This document shows positions 12,511-22,860 of a stretch of DNA of 64,000 nt, one piece after another (the first letter of the stretch is position 1; the number at the start of each line of letters is the position of its first letter). The notes beneath the pieces were generated by a model. It was not told the origin of the DNA, did not search any database, and saw nothing but the letters and a program-made list of their open reading frames with translations. This DNA is from Diphasiastrum complanatum (taxonomy: Eukaryota; Streptophyta; Lycopodiopsida; Lycopodiales; Lycopodiaceae). Location: the NCBI GenBank assembly GCA_029204225.1, contig MU832136.1:1-64000 (forward strand), in the 5' to 3' direction. Position numbers and translations under genes: made by a program.

Positions 12511-12840
12511 TGTTAGAATAAGTAAGCCTGAGTTTCTCTTATAGTTCATGACTTTTCGTGTTTAGTAGTGATTTTGAGCTTTTTACTGCTTTTGTAATAG
12601 TGTGCATGAGTGCCAGCTTAACACACACATAGTGTAAGTTGGGACACACGTCCCATAATGGGACCGAACTGCCATGCAGTGGTACCCCACAAAAAATAGA
12701 CTGTGTATATGTACCTTAGAGTCTCTTTTGTTAATACAGTTCAGAAGTGTTCTCTTGGGTTGGTGTGTGATCTCTCTTTACTCCTTATCTGATTGATGTT
12801 AGATTACTTGCAAATTAGCTAACTATACTGCCAATAAGAT
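12511..12840 (+). repeat. 3' LTR of the 9450-12840 Copia relic
   Basis: It starts TGTTAGAATAAG directly after a polypurine tract. With no second LTR to align, the right end (about 12830-12840) is an estimate. Confidence 0.6.
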
Positions 12841-13094
12841 CCCATGTATCTTCAAGTGCACAAAATGCCTTGGAATCCATGGCTTGGCATGGTGTATAGT
12901 TTTTGAAGTGTGCTACATATATATAGACACATTTATGGGACCTTTAAGAGGTGGTGAAAGATCCTTCATGGAATTCATTCTCTATTGGAGTCTCAAAAGT
13001 TCCTTGTCTATAATTGGATTTTTTTTAGATGCTTCTAAATGCTTTCATTCATCTATCAAGAGAGTTGTAAATAGATCAAGCTAAATTTGAGGAG
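12841..13094 (+). other. Short unassigned stretch, possibly the 3' end of a Copia internal region
   Basis: No conserved motif was recognised. It ends in a GAGGAG purine tract directly before TGTGAAGAATT, the arrangement seen just before 3' LTRs elsewhere in the window. Confidence 0.35.
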
Positions 13095-13783
13095 TGTGAA
13101 GAATTGCCAAAAATTGGCAAATCTAGCTTGATAAAAAAACCATGTAGTAAACAGTAAATTCTGTACATAAGTGGATTTCACACATGTGAGGCCAAGATGC
13201 CACATGGCAATCCACTCCTAATGTAAGTTAGGTCTGGTCATGTCATTTTGGTAGTGATTCCTAGTTTATAGCACCTAAATCCTAGATTTAAGGTGAAAAA
13301 TTGACCAACTAGCTATCTACCAAGCATGACTTTAGGAAATAGACTAGGGTTTCATTTTAGGGAAAAAAGGCTGAGTTAACTTCCTTATTACATGTTGGAA
13401 ATCCACCTAACTTCACAAAGGAAGTCGAATTTGCTATGTATTCCAAGCTTCCATAGTGAGAAGATAGAATATTTTTGGAGCTCATTGGCAATCTCAAGCT
13501 ACTCCACTATGTACATTGAGTTTTTGTGATCCAAACGCAACCCGATCAATTTCTACTTGTTTCTCAGCTTGAAGGTATTACTACAGCCTGCAATACACAC
13601 GTGTGGGCTCGGATTTCAATGTTGATCAATGCATTTGGTTGTTAATGCTTGTTGTTTGTCAAATTGCCAATCTAGATCAACTTTTTGATGACTAGTTTTT
13701 TGATAGATTGTTAAGCAAGCATCCAATCACTCTTGTGGATCTTTTGTAGATCCATTTATGGTACTAAAGTACAATACTTTCAC
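13095..13783 (+). repeat. Candidate solo or orphan Copia LTR
   Basis: It starts TGTGAAGAATT after a purine tract and ends near ...ATACTTTCA, with the TGTG...CA termini of the local Copia LTRs. It contains a CACACGTGTG palindrome near 13600. No partner LTR and no clear target duplication were found. The boundaries are inferred. Confidence 0.45.
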
Positions 13784-13829
13784 AAGAAAGAGCATATCTA
13801 GATTGACTAATAAATGCATGATCCTAATA

Positions 13830-14560
13830 AAGATCTACTTCTGGGCCAAGATGTAGTGAAGCTCACCTAGATCTTGCATTTTGAGTTCACTAACTAATGC
13901 ACTTTTTGTCTCATCAAGACGTTTCATGCAATTTCCACAAAAGATAATATCATCTACATATATGATGAGAATAACAAGATTGCTATTTACAAACTTTATA
14001 TACAAGGATGAATCATAAGCACTTAGATTGAATGCAAGTGATAAGAGATATGAATTGAGCCCTGAATATGAAGATCTTGGGGCTTGCTTGAGCCCATAAA
14101 GGCTTTTGAATAAGAGACACACTTTGGATTCACACCATCTTTGATAAAGCCCTCGGGTTGCTCCATTGAGGAAGACATCAGAGTCATCAAGTTGGGACAT
14201 CCTCCACTTGAAATAGCATTCAATAGATATGATAGTTCTTATGGTGACCATCTTGGCCACGGGTGCAAAGGTGTCTTCATAATCAAGATCATGGATTTGA
14301 GCATATCCTTTTGTACATAGTATTGCTTTGAACTTGTTGATAGATCCATCATTCTTGTACTTCACTCTGAACACCCACTTGCAACCAATAGCATGCTTGT
14401 TGATGGGTGGATTCACGAGCTCCCAAGTATTGTTGAAAATCAAGGCTTCATACTCCTTTGACATAGCTTCATACCACTTGCTTCATCCTCCACTTGCTTG
14501 CCTTCCTCACATATGCGAGCCTCCTTGGTTCAGATCTCTCTTATAGATAAATATTCATCA
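13830..14560 (-). pseudogene. Copia reverse transcriptase fragment, minus strand
   Basis: The minus strand encodes the end of the pre-RT linker and then RT: NTWELVNPP, IGCKWVFRVKYKNDGS, YEDTFAPVAKMVTIR, LYGLKQAPRS, and the catalytic IIYVDDIIF, ending at LGELHYIL. A frameshift after DVFLNG moves MEQPEGFIKDGV into another frame. Gag, protease, integrase and RNase H are absent on both sides, so this is an isolated fragment. It is closest in style to the 396-5497 element. Confidence 0.88.
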
Positions 14561-14887
14561 AATAGTCTTGTAAGAATTATCAAATTAGTGTGGGTGTTAG
14601 TATTGAAATCTACATGTCAAGTATATATTGCATATACAAATTTCTATTAATATATATATTTAATGATTTTTTTCAAGGGAAGATTCTGGGATGTGCTCAA
14701 AAGAAAGGAGATTCAGTTAGACTGAAGAAAAAATTGCTCATCCAAGCAAATGAAAAAAATAATTTAGAAGAAAATATTGCTTTAATCTAGCATGTTTTAA
14801 AATGTGTATTTAGAGCGAATATGAATTCCAAATTACGACAAGGAGAAATCTTCAACAACATGCCACTTGTTATTTACTTATGTATAA

Positions 14888-14926
<39 letters not shown>

Positions 14927-15174
14927 TGGTTTTATAACCTATGTTGAATCAAATTATAGATTGAAAGTTGAATTAATGATGAAAAATAAGTAAATAACGA
15001 TTAAGTTTTTATTTACCTGAATATTCTAAGTATATTTCATTATCCTATCTTTAAAGATTTATTCTCATTCATTCTAAAGTCTGTTCTCTTGTTGATGGTT
15101 GTTTGTCTGAATGCTTTGCCTCCTGGATCTGATAGCTTCTTAGCTATGTCAGATTAAAATAAGATAGGTAAGCT
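14561..15174. other. Gene-free stretch with a CA microsatellite
   Basis: It is AT-rich with no recognisable gene. A run of (AC)n occupies about 14890-14921. Confidence 0.6.
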
Positions 15175-15187
15175 GGCTCTGATACCA
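15175..15187 (-). promoter_or_regulatory. Copia primer-binding site, minus strand
   Basis: The minus strand reads TGGTATCAGAGCC. It marks the inner edge of a 5' LTR lying to its right (15188 onward). Confidence 0.75.
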
Positions 15188-15867
15188 CTGATGGAGTTTT
15201 GCAATCGCAAAACTATCGCGAAAGCAAAGCAGCCACGATTTCCTTGCGATTCGAATGGAGTTCTGATGCGATCGCTGGACACTGCCAGCTGAATCACTCC
15301 TACAGCCCTCCAGAGTGTAGTCAAACACTGTTGATCTATGTTTATAAAATTAATGCAGCATTCAAGATAGTCAACCAAGGTGCAGAATTAAAATGAATAA
15401 GAAAATTTAGACACACGACTAACAGCAGACACATTTGCACGGCGAGATCAGATACGACAAGAAAATAATCTATATCGATCTTTCTAAGATTCTTCAAGCA
15501 CTGCATGCAAATCCACACAGTGCGTCGTCATGAGAGAAACACGGTTCTCTCACGAGTAATCATCTCGCTTTACTAGCGGACAGTGGGATCTACAGATCCT
15601 AGACAGAATTGTCTTCGCACGCAGGCGGACATGTATTCTATAGTTTTATCTTGATTGCTTACTAGCATCAGACTACTTCATTACACTGTATGTGTATTTT
15701 ATCATCACTTGTCAAGTATCATCCAACAAGTATATAGTCCCTTCATGTAACCTTTAGATTAGAATGATTAAGTATCTACAACTAATCAGAAAATTACAAG
15801 AGTGGCAGATTAGCCACGACCTAAATTGTATCTACTGACGTCACGCCATCAGATCAGACATCTATAC
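15188..15867 (-). repeat. Candidate 5' LTR of a Copia element, minus strand
   Basis: It is placed by the adjoining primer-binding site. On the minus strand it ends ...AAAACTCCATCAG, just before TGGTATCAGAGCC, and contains a TATATA-like box (ACTATATACTTG). The outer boundary is estimated from a TGTCTGATCTGATGG start. The internal region that should follow to the left is missing beyond about 150 bp, so the element is truncated. Confidence 0.5.
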
Positions 15868-15879
15868 TTCTGGGTACTT

Positions 15880-16110
15880 GCATGATCTTGCTGGTACTCT
15901 TTGGAGCGTGAGGAGCAGGAGAAGGTTTCACAACGTTGCTTTCGTTTCCTTCGTTGGTTCCGTTTCCATCGTTGGTTTCGTTTTGGTCGTCTGCCTTCTC
16001 TCATACTGGACCGCAAAAGGTTCTCGTGCCAGACCACAAAAGATTCTTGTTCGTGAATCTTTCGTGTTCGCGACCGTTCATCTTCGTTTCCTTTGACTTT
16101 CATGTTCGCA
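15880..16110. repeat. Degenerate TTCGTTGG/TTTCGTT repeat block
   Basis: Units such as TTCCTTCGTTGGTTCCG, TTTCCATCGTTGGTTTCG and TTCGTGTTCG recur. Arginine/lysine-rich frames on the minus strand here are by-products of the repeat. Confidence 0.55.
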
Positions 16111-16207
16111 AACCGTTCGTCTTCGTGTTTCGTGTCAGGTGTAGGGCTGAAAGCTAACAAGGCTTGTAGTTAGAAACATTTTGTTTCTTCATTGTCATAC
16201 AATTTCA

Positions 16208-17420
16208 CCAACAATATGTTTGTAGATTTGAATCATTTATTGAGATTTATTGTAAAGTTTATGGAATCACAAATGAAAGTGTTGAAAAATTGATATTAGC
16301 TCTCAAGTTAGATGAATCAGAAGTAATTAACGGACAAAAGCTGGAAAGAGTTAGTATTACACTTATGAATGGAGCATTAAGCAATACGATAAACTCGGAG
16401 AGTCTTAATTTCAGTGTGCAGTCCAAAAATAACATTCGGTGATTAGCTGCTTTTCAGGTTTAAATCTATTTTACTGAGTACTAGCAGTTAATTCATTTCA
16501 AAAATTTATGGTTTTGTGTTTTAAGCTAATATTGTTTTGTTATTATAGATCTAAGTTTTAAATATACTTGATTAAGTAGAACTGTTCAATTCTCTTACTA
16601 TAGTTCATGATTTTGTGTTTCAAACAGGTTTTAAAAGAAGATCATGACATTCTATTCTGGATTTTTAGTAAAACAGATTATCCAGAGATAATTAAGAATC
16701 ATATGAGCGACACACCACTCAATGTTCCTGGAATAGGTGATTTTCAGGTGGAATGACATTTGGCTGGAGACCTGAAGTCATTGAAGTGCGTGTTCATCGT
16801 CTCACATGGAACAAATTCAAAACATCCATGTCTCTATTGCATGAAAAATACACAAGACATGTCAAAGAGCACAAGAGTTTCAAGGGATATAGAAGATTTG
16901 ACTTGCAAACCAGTACTACCGATTTCGCTTGAAATGTCCACATTTGTACACTACATGGAGAGGTTAGAATTATCGAAAAATTGATATACCTTCATGTTTG
17001 GTTTGCTTGGAATACTAAGCCAGAGTCATTAGCCAAAAAGAAATAGCTCGATTGGAGGAACTTTTATCAAAAGCAAGTCTTCATAAAGGACACATTTAAA
17101 TACAAAAGGATGAGAAGCTTTTGGAGAAAACGGGAAAGATCCCATGCAAACCAAGCATACGAGGATCCAAAGCTCACCGTTTCTTATCAAATCATTCTGG
17201 AAAATCGACTAAAAGCTAGTACTCAATTTGGATAGATGTACTCAAGACCAGAAAGGATTTTGAAGAACAAGAAACAACAAGGATTAAAAACATTGAAGTC
17301 CTTAAGAACATGGTCATATTGCTCAAAAAAGATAAATTGTTTGATACTGATATCCTACTAATTAATCAACAATTGAGTTTGTGGATGCAGTTGAAGGTGC
17401 CTGGGGTGAAGATCATATTG
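16208..17420 (+). pseudogene. Broken multi-exon gene of unknown function (possible DNA-transposon gene)
   Basis: Three plus-strand open stretches look like exons. About 16208-16440 reads FESFIEIYCKVYG and ends ...VQSKNNIR. 16630-16750 reads VLKEDHDILFWIFSKTDYP after an ACAG acceptor-like site. 16760-16984 reads HLAGDLKSLKCVFIVSHG then KHPCLYCMKN, giving a GDLK motif and a CxxC pair. A single TGA separates the second and third stretches. A lysine-rich stretch (about 17040-17350, for example KTRKDFEEQETTRIKNIE) may continue it. I do not recognise the family. The GDLK...CxxC arrangement could belong to a transposase, but that is a guess. Stops make it non-functional as read. Confidence 0.4.
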
Positions 17421-18586
17421 CGCATTATATGGTAAATCTCTTTTCAATGTAACTAACTCTTAGAATTATAATCTCATTGCACATATACTAAATTTAAAAT
17501 GATTAATATGACAATGTTTGTATCTCTGATATTGCAGCATATTTTACAACATCATGCATCATTTTTTGCAAAAGCTTAAGGTAATCTAAGTATTTGGTCA
17601 TCACAAGGAATGGAGAAATTGCATTGGCAAGCCAGAGCAGCATTTCATTGAAATACACAACATGGTGGAACATCTCAAAAAAATAGTTACATCATCTAGC
17701 TATTTCAATGTTTCTATAGACATGTTCAAATCTGATACAAAACTAGATCAACAAATTATCAAAAATTCTAAAAAAATGTGCAAATTTATAGACAAAAAGA
17801 ATATTGATGCACTCAACTCAATAGTAATTTTCATGATATCAGACGAAAAGAATATATTTATTATATGGCATCATTTCAAGTACATTGTACGGCAAAATCA
17901 TTGTTCCTCTTTATTTTTAAGATCAGCTTTGTTGTGTGGTCATGAAGAATTTTTTTTCTATCATATGGATCTAGAAAATCAATAGATCTTCTTTTGCTCA
18001 AGTCTATGTATCCAGAGAAAACAGCTAAGGATGATGACCTTTTAGGAACTTCCTTAGCTACATAGCCAAATACTTTTATGACAATGTCTCTTCTCGCAAA
18101 AATAATTTTATATGTGAGGGTATTTATGCCCGTTCGAGAAATATGATTATGCTTTAATTGCCATTATTATTGTCGCAGCATCTGAAGAAATTTTGCTATG
18201 ATGAATGCAAATCTCTTTATTTACAAAGCTCTTCAAATAATGGGATAGGGATTAATCCCTTTGTCGTGATCCCTGGCTTTTCCTCACATATCCCTGCCTT
18301 GTTGAAAAGGCATCTACCTCCATAGTAGCCTGTAAAATACTAGCAAATGTTACATATGAAAACGAAATTACTATATTTGAATAGAAATCTCATTCAAATA
18401 AACCCAAATTTACTTACCAGATCACGCTCATCAGCTTGAATAATGCGACAGCAGTATGTATATCATGACCAGCAACTATGGTCATCGAAGCAGTGGATGG
18501 ATTAGTTTTTGAGGCCTGTGAGACAAATCTGTTCTAGATTATCAAAAATTCCTCTTCACAGGGCAATTTGCCAGGTATTTTTTGCT
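17421..18586. other. Mostly unassigned stretch with one short ORF
   Basis: A 107-codon ORF at 17662-17985 (plus) has no recognisable motif and may be chance or part of the decayed gene before it. Nothing else coding was seen. Confidence 0.35.
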
Positions 18587-19417
18587 TTAAGACATAATTG
18601 ATTGCAGGGCTTCAGTCTCGTTGAGCCACTCATCTCCGTCTTTGTAATCAATAGAAGCACATAGATCATCACTTTTGAGATCTATGAAGTTCGAGAATTT
18701 TTTGATGAGATTAGACAAAATTGATAATATTTCATTCTCCCTCAGATCAAGAACATCTCCAACATCATTCAAAGAGACGTATGCGACACTATTCATGTAA
18801 TACACCAACAAAACAAGAATACTCTTGCTTTTGTCATATGGATTCATGTCAAATAAGGATGAAATGGACAATGCACGAGACTGGACTGGGTCATACATTG
18901 CTACCAATCTTGCCTCCTCGTCAGCACCCAAGACGTCATCAACAATAGCTGATTCTGATATCATAGAATCAACAGATGATGAGGCACCCTCAATGATTAG
19001 CCTCAAAGTTCATGCCTCTTCAGGAACAAGAGCAGAAAGATAAAACACAAAATCCATGCCCTCCTGCACAAAGCAACATGATCAATTGTGCTGGTCACAA
19101 TGGACCACATGTGTAAAATCAATCACTATTTTCATGAATCGTCGGTTGTGAGCTTGCTTTGAAAGTAGTTGGGCAAGTACCAGGTCATGGAAATGAATGA
19201 ATCGTAGATTATCCATTATCAACATAGACTTATTCAGACTATTATAATATTGTTTATACAAGGCTAGGAAATATGATCTAAGTTCAGATCCAAACCTCTC
19301 GATATCAAAAGACATATTGAAATATGTCTTGTAGTGACCTATGTAATTACCAACCCCAGATTCAATGAGGAAGGCATGTAAGGTGGAATCAAAAGTATCA
19401 GAAGATGAGACAGCCAT
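18587..19417 (-). pseudogene. Broken gene of unknown function, divergent from the H3-like pseudogene
   Basis: The minus strand opens at 19417 (MAVSSSDTFDSTLH) and stays open to 19082. A second open stretch (about 19060-18587) begins EGMDFVFYLSALVPEEA, is cut by one TGA, then continues RLIIEGASSSVDSM to EWLNETEALQSIM. An intron-like gap with a TTTGTGCAG acceptor lies between them, so two exons are likely. The product is not recognised. It is acidic, about 260 residues in total, with no obvious membrane segment. The sequence upstream of its ATG (TCGTAGCAATACTCGAGGC) resembles the leader of the H3-like pseudogenes. Confidence 0.45.
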
Positions 19418-19499
19418 GTCTTTGAAACTTCAGAAGAAACAGTAGCCTCGAGTATTGCTACGACGCGAGATGGACGGAAGTTACCCCAAAACCAGGCAG

Positions 19500-19600
19500 T
19501 CCTCACGTGATGGCGATATTGGTGAGTGATCAGATATCACAATGATGCGAGGGATACAAGCTCGTACAGACTATGACCTAGATTCTCACGTGGTAGCGAT
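19500..19600 (-). repeat. Two reverse-oriented copies of the GTATCGCCATCACATGAG leader motif
   Basis: CTCACGTGATGGCGATATTGG (about 19504) and CTCACGTGGTAGCGATACTG (about 19589) are reverse complements of the motif repeated before the H3-like ATG at 20088, 20198 and 20270. They lie upstream of the minus-strand gene that starts at 19417. Confidence 0.5.
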
Positions 19601-19769
19601 ACTGCAAAGAACAGGAAGTGTGGACACAAACAAGAGCTATGGGGAGTGAAAATTGAAGAACTAAGCAAAAGTTATAAACTGATCGAACAACATTTATATA
19701 GTTAAAACCAATAAAATCCAAGCCATACACGCGTCATCCAACAACGGATCAGATCTCACATGCATAATG

Positions 19770-20005
19770 TAATCGTCCACATGTGTGAGCCCACATGTGC
19801 AACAATAAATGTCAATTTGTCATTCGACCATGTGCCCACACGTGCGAGCTTACACGTGTGAGAATGCACGTCAATGTTCCATTCAACCACGTGTCCACAC
19901 GTGTGATCCCACACGTGTGGGTCCAAACATGTAGTTTCACATGTGCGTGTACACACGTGAGTTTCTGATTCGGCCACATGTCGCAAGTGCACGCATGTGT
20001 GAACT
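19770..20005. repeat. Cluster of CACGTG-centred palindromes (ACACGTGTG)
   Basis: About ten ACACGTGTG, CACATGTG or ACATGTGC-type units occur in about 230 bp, between the divergent starts at 19417 and 20352. CACGTG is the plant G-box core bound by bZIP and bHLH factors. Each unit is a palindrome, so both strands yield HTC/HVW-rich spurious frames. It may be a regulatory cluster or simply a repeat. Confidence 0.7.
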
Positions 20006-20079
20006 TTTTTCGGCTATATAAGTCCATTCCTCACAATTTTTTAGGTCTCGTTTAATTTGGTTTCTTCTTGGAATGCTAC

Positions 20080-20351
20080 TATAGTACTTGCAGACCCGAT
20101 ATTGCCATCACATGAGCGCCTTCCTCCACCACCCCCTTGACTCTGCTCCTCTCTTGCATCGTAGCGATATCAACCTCACAGTTTCCAGTATCGACATCAC
20201 ATGAGAGAACCCATCTTTCTTTGTTATTGTACCACTATCCTCATGTTGTAGAGATATTCATCTGTACCTCCCAGTATCGCCATCACACAAACATGTCTTT
20301 CATTCATTGCCATAATAACACTCTCTTGCATGGTAGAGATATCTAGCCTCA
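20080..20351 (+). repeat. Tandemly repeated 5' leader of the H3-like pseudogene
   Basis: Units of roughly 70-100 bp repeat about three times. Each includes a CTCTTGCATSGTAGmGATAT-type segment and a CAGTATCGmCATCACAyGAG-type segment (about 20085, 20150-20215, 20240-20285, 20320-20350). One unit also precedes the second H3-like copy (25970-26055). Confidence 0.6.
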
Positions 20352-20912
20352 ATGGCTCAGACGAAGAAAACCGCTAGGCTTACTAGCTTTGTTGCACCAT
20401 CCTAAACTCTTACGTCCGCAAAGATGCAGAAGACCTCGCCATCTATGGTTGAGGGACATTAGGGCATCACAAACAAGCACCAAGGTTCTGATCCCGAAAG
20501 CAGCCTTCTACCGGGCTGTGAGGGAGGCCATGCAGGATATGACTACTCATCTGGCCTATGTAGTGAGGTGGAATATCACTGCCTTGGAGGCACTCCATAC
20601 TGCATACGAGAACTTCCAGACTAAAATATTTGAGGATTCGATCTTGTGATCAATACATGCCAAGAGGATGACACTGATGCCCAAAGACATGCTTCTTGTC
20701 ATGAGGCTTCGAAACACCTATGACAACATTTTTAAGTCAGGCTTCACACAGAGGAAAGTTCCTCTTGAAAGAAGACCTATCCCACCCCAAGAAAAAAGAA
20801 AGCAAGCACAACCCAAGCGTTCAAAACCCAAGCCTAGGTCTCCCAGCTCTTCACCCTCACCTCCTCCCATTAGAAAAGATGTGGCAAGTACGTCGGCAAT
20901 TCCATGGGTTAA
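20352..20912 (+). pseudogene. Histone H3 / CENH3-like pseudogene with long C-terminal tail, copy A
   Basis: ATG at 20352 opens MAQTKKTARLTSF, close to the H3 start ARTKQTARKS. After a frameshift and stop near 20395, the H3 fold follows: LRDIRASQTSTKVLIPKAAF, AVREAM, ALEALHTAYENF, FEDSIL, then a TGA at 20647, then SIHAKRMTLMPKDM. These align with the H3 alphaN, alpha1, alpha2, FEDTNL and IHAKRVTIMPKD landmarks. By hand count the loop between alpha1 and alpha2 is about four residues longer than in H3 and about two longer than in plant CENH3, and it contains RW as CENH3 does. Unlike any H3, a K/P/S-rich tail continues for about 60 residues after LRNTYDNIF, until a Gypsy LTR begins at 20913. The frameshift and stops make this copy non-functional. 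Confidence 0.8.
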
Positions 20913-21071
20913 TGTTGGGCACTTAGTGGGCCCCACCATAGTACAATGTACATGTAGAGCAATAAGTCCACCATAGGGGTTTAGGATTTGCAAGCTAACT
21001 TCGCAAGGGAAGCACTATTCCCTTGGGAACGAATCTATGCGGACAGGTGAACCAAGGCCACTACAATTTTT

Positions 21072-21089
21072 TGGCGCCGTTGCCGGGGA
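21072..21089 (+). promoter_or_regulatory. Gypsy primer-binding site
   Basis: TGGCGCCGTTGCCGGGGA lies six bases after the LTR end CACTACA. This is the primer site typical of plant Tat/Athila-like Gypsy elements. Confidence 0.88.
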
Positions 21090-22603
21090 ATAGATTAGCA
21101 TTTTCTTGCTTTTTAGCTTGCATGCATTCATCTTGTGATTTTTGCTTGTGGAATGGATGCGTGGGGGGTAGTTTAGTGTGGAGTAGAGGTTAGATTTGTT
21201 GCCTGTATGATTTGTGGAGGGAGATTTAGAGGTGAAAAACATCAGATCCCAGCACCCTATCCCTTCCATAAATCCTAAAAATCAGAAAAATCAGAAAAAA
21301 CCATGTAGTTTTGACAAACTGTCCAGAAAAGAGCCCAAAAACACCTATTAGACCTCATAACTTTCTAATCTGCTCAAACCAGCCTTCACCCACCTGGCAG
21401 TACATTCTGCCCCACCATCAGTACCTATAACTAGTCAGGCAAAGGTTATTTCCCAGCCAGTTTGCCAAAATTGCCAAAAAATAGCCCAAAAAAAATGAAA
21501 AAACCTTTGTAAAAAATGTCTAGAATATCAAAGTAGCCTAAAACACCCCAGATAACCTTTGCCCAGCTTCATTTTCAGCTTCAGAGCCATCATGGAGGTC
21601 TCTGCAAAAGTACTTATTGTAAACCTTCGCCAGTTTGCCAGTACCTACTTTTTCATGTTTTCTAGCTTCAATGAAGTCGGCGAAGGTTAATATTGATGTG
21701 GTCAGACGAACGTTTCCAATACTCAAAGAGAAATTTAAGTCCCTTGAACCTTCACCAACCTTCATAAACCTTCGCCAGTATATCATTAATCTTGGACGAG
21801 CTCAAAATAGTCATAAAACATTGTTTTAAAGTATCTGTGAAGTGGGCAAAGGTTAATATTACCTATAACTAGTCCAGCGAACGTTTTGCCTTCTGAACCT
21901 TCGCTAGACTATTTTTCGCCATGATAATCTTCGCCTAATCTTCGCCAGCCCTATGATCCAATCTGTACTTCCCAGCAACTCGACGAAGGTTAGTCTCCAT
22001 CAGAAGGATAGTGGTGAAGGTTCCCACTCCAATTCGTGTCCAAATTGTTTTCAAAACCTTCGCTGAACTATCCTTTGCCAACAAGAACCTTCGCCGAGCT
22101 CCGTAAAGTGGTAATACATTGTGACAAAACATATATTAGTCAGGCGAAGGTTTCTGTTAAGAAAATCCAAAAAAATTGTTGAAACTAGTAGTGACTTGAT
22201 GCGCAAAATACATGTTTGATCTTATACAAGTCATACCGTTTAGTGCTGGGGGCCCCGGACCCCACCCGCCTCGGCACCATCGAGGCCATCTATCACTCAC
22301 CATTGTTGCCAACTGCACCGTTACAACATCCATTTTTTTGTGTGTGATCAACTCCATTCAAATATGTGCCACCATACACTCATCTCTCAATAACCATTTC
22401 AAATGTCATCCTATAAAATTGGTTAGTTATTCATGTTTCTTTCATCCCTTCCAATCATCAACCACTGATCAGCACCCGAACAAGATCCACTTAGATCCAC
22501 TGTTGCCATATACCTTCACATTGTATCAAATCTGCACAGTGAATGAGATTGAGATATAATAGAATACTACCTACAGAGAATCCGACCAAATCAGCCAAAT
22601 CCA
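21090..22603 (+). other. Gypsy leader rich in CCTTCGCC motifs
   Basis: No coding sequence was recognised. Short units around AACCTTCGCCAG and GGCGAAGGTT recur more than a dozen times in both orientations from about 21540 to 22150. The 55-56 kb Gypsy leader and the stretch at 52620-52860 show the same motif. Confidence 0.6.
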
Positions 22604-22759
22604 ATGGATCAAAATATTCCTATGCCAGCGGTACCTCTACAAGCAATAAGAAGATCTCCCAGATTGGAACTGCCCAAATTTGATGGATCCACGAATCCTA
22701 TCAGATTCTTGCAGATCTATGGGCAAGCATGCGAGATCTATGGTGAAACCACCTCGTAG
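22604..22759 (+). pseudogene. Gypsy gag N-terminal fragment
   Basis: ATG at 22604 opens a 51-codon frame ending at TAG 22757. It includes RRSPRLELPKFDGSTNPIRF and QIYGQACEIYGET, parallel to RRSPHLDLPKYNGL and QIYAESCEVYGEI in the gag at 56228/62306. The rest of gag is missing. Confidence 0.75.
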
Positions 22760-22860
22760 ACAGACTATTTACGGCCAATTTTCAATACTTATCAACAATC
22801 AATTTCTGAGAAGGAACTGGATGAATGCCAGCAGGACACCAACCAACTGACAATCGTATT

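Larger units (their letters stand above)
9450..12840 (+). mobile_element. 5'-truncated Ty1/Copia element with 3' LTR, plus strand
   Basis: The element begins abruptly inside the protease/GAG-pre-integrase region and runs through integrase, RT and RNase H to a polypurine tract (TAAGGGAGAG) and an LTR that starts TGTTAGAATAAG at 12511. No gag, 5' LTR or primer site is seen upstream, where the Gypsy relic lies instead. It is therefore a 5'-truncated copy. Confidence 0.85.
20913..22760 (+). mobile_element. 5' end of a Ty3/Gypsy element, plus strand, truncated
   Basis: A TGTTGGGC...CACTACA segment (20913-21065, short for an LTR and probably deleted inside) is followed by the primer site at 21072, a leader of about 1.5 kb rich in CCTTCGCC/GGCGAAGG, and the start of gag at 22604. 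Copia LTR sequence takes over after about 22860. The order and motifs match the Gypsy element beginning at 54289. Confidence 0.75.

Noticed and set aside
19756-20027. Cys/His/Thr-rich minus-strand ORFs
   Set aside because: They arise from the ACACGTGTG palindrome cluster, which gives similar frames on both strands. No domain.
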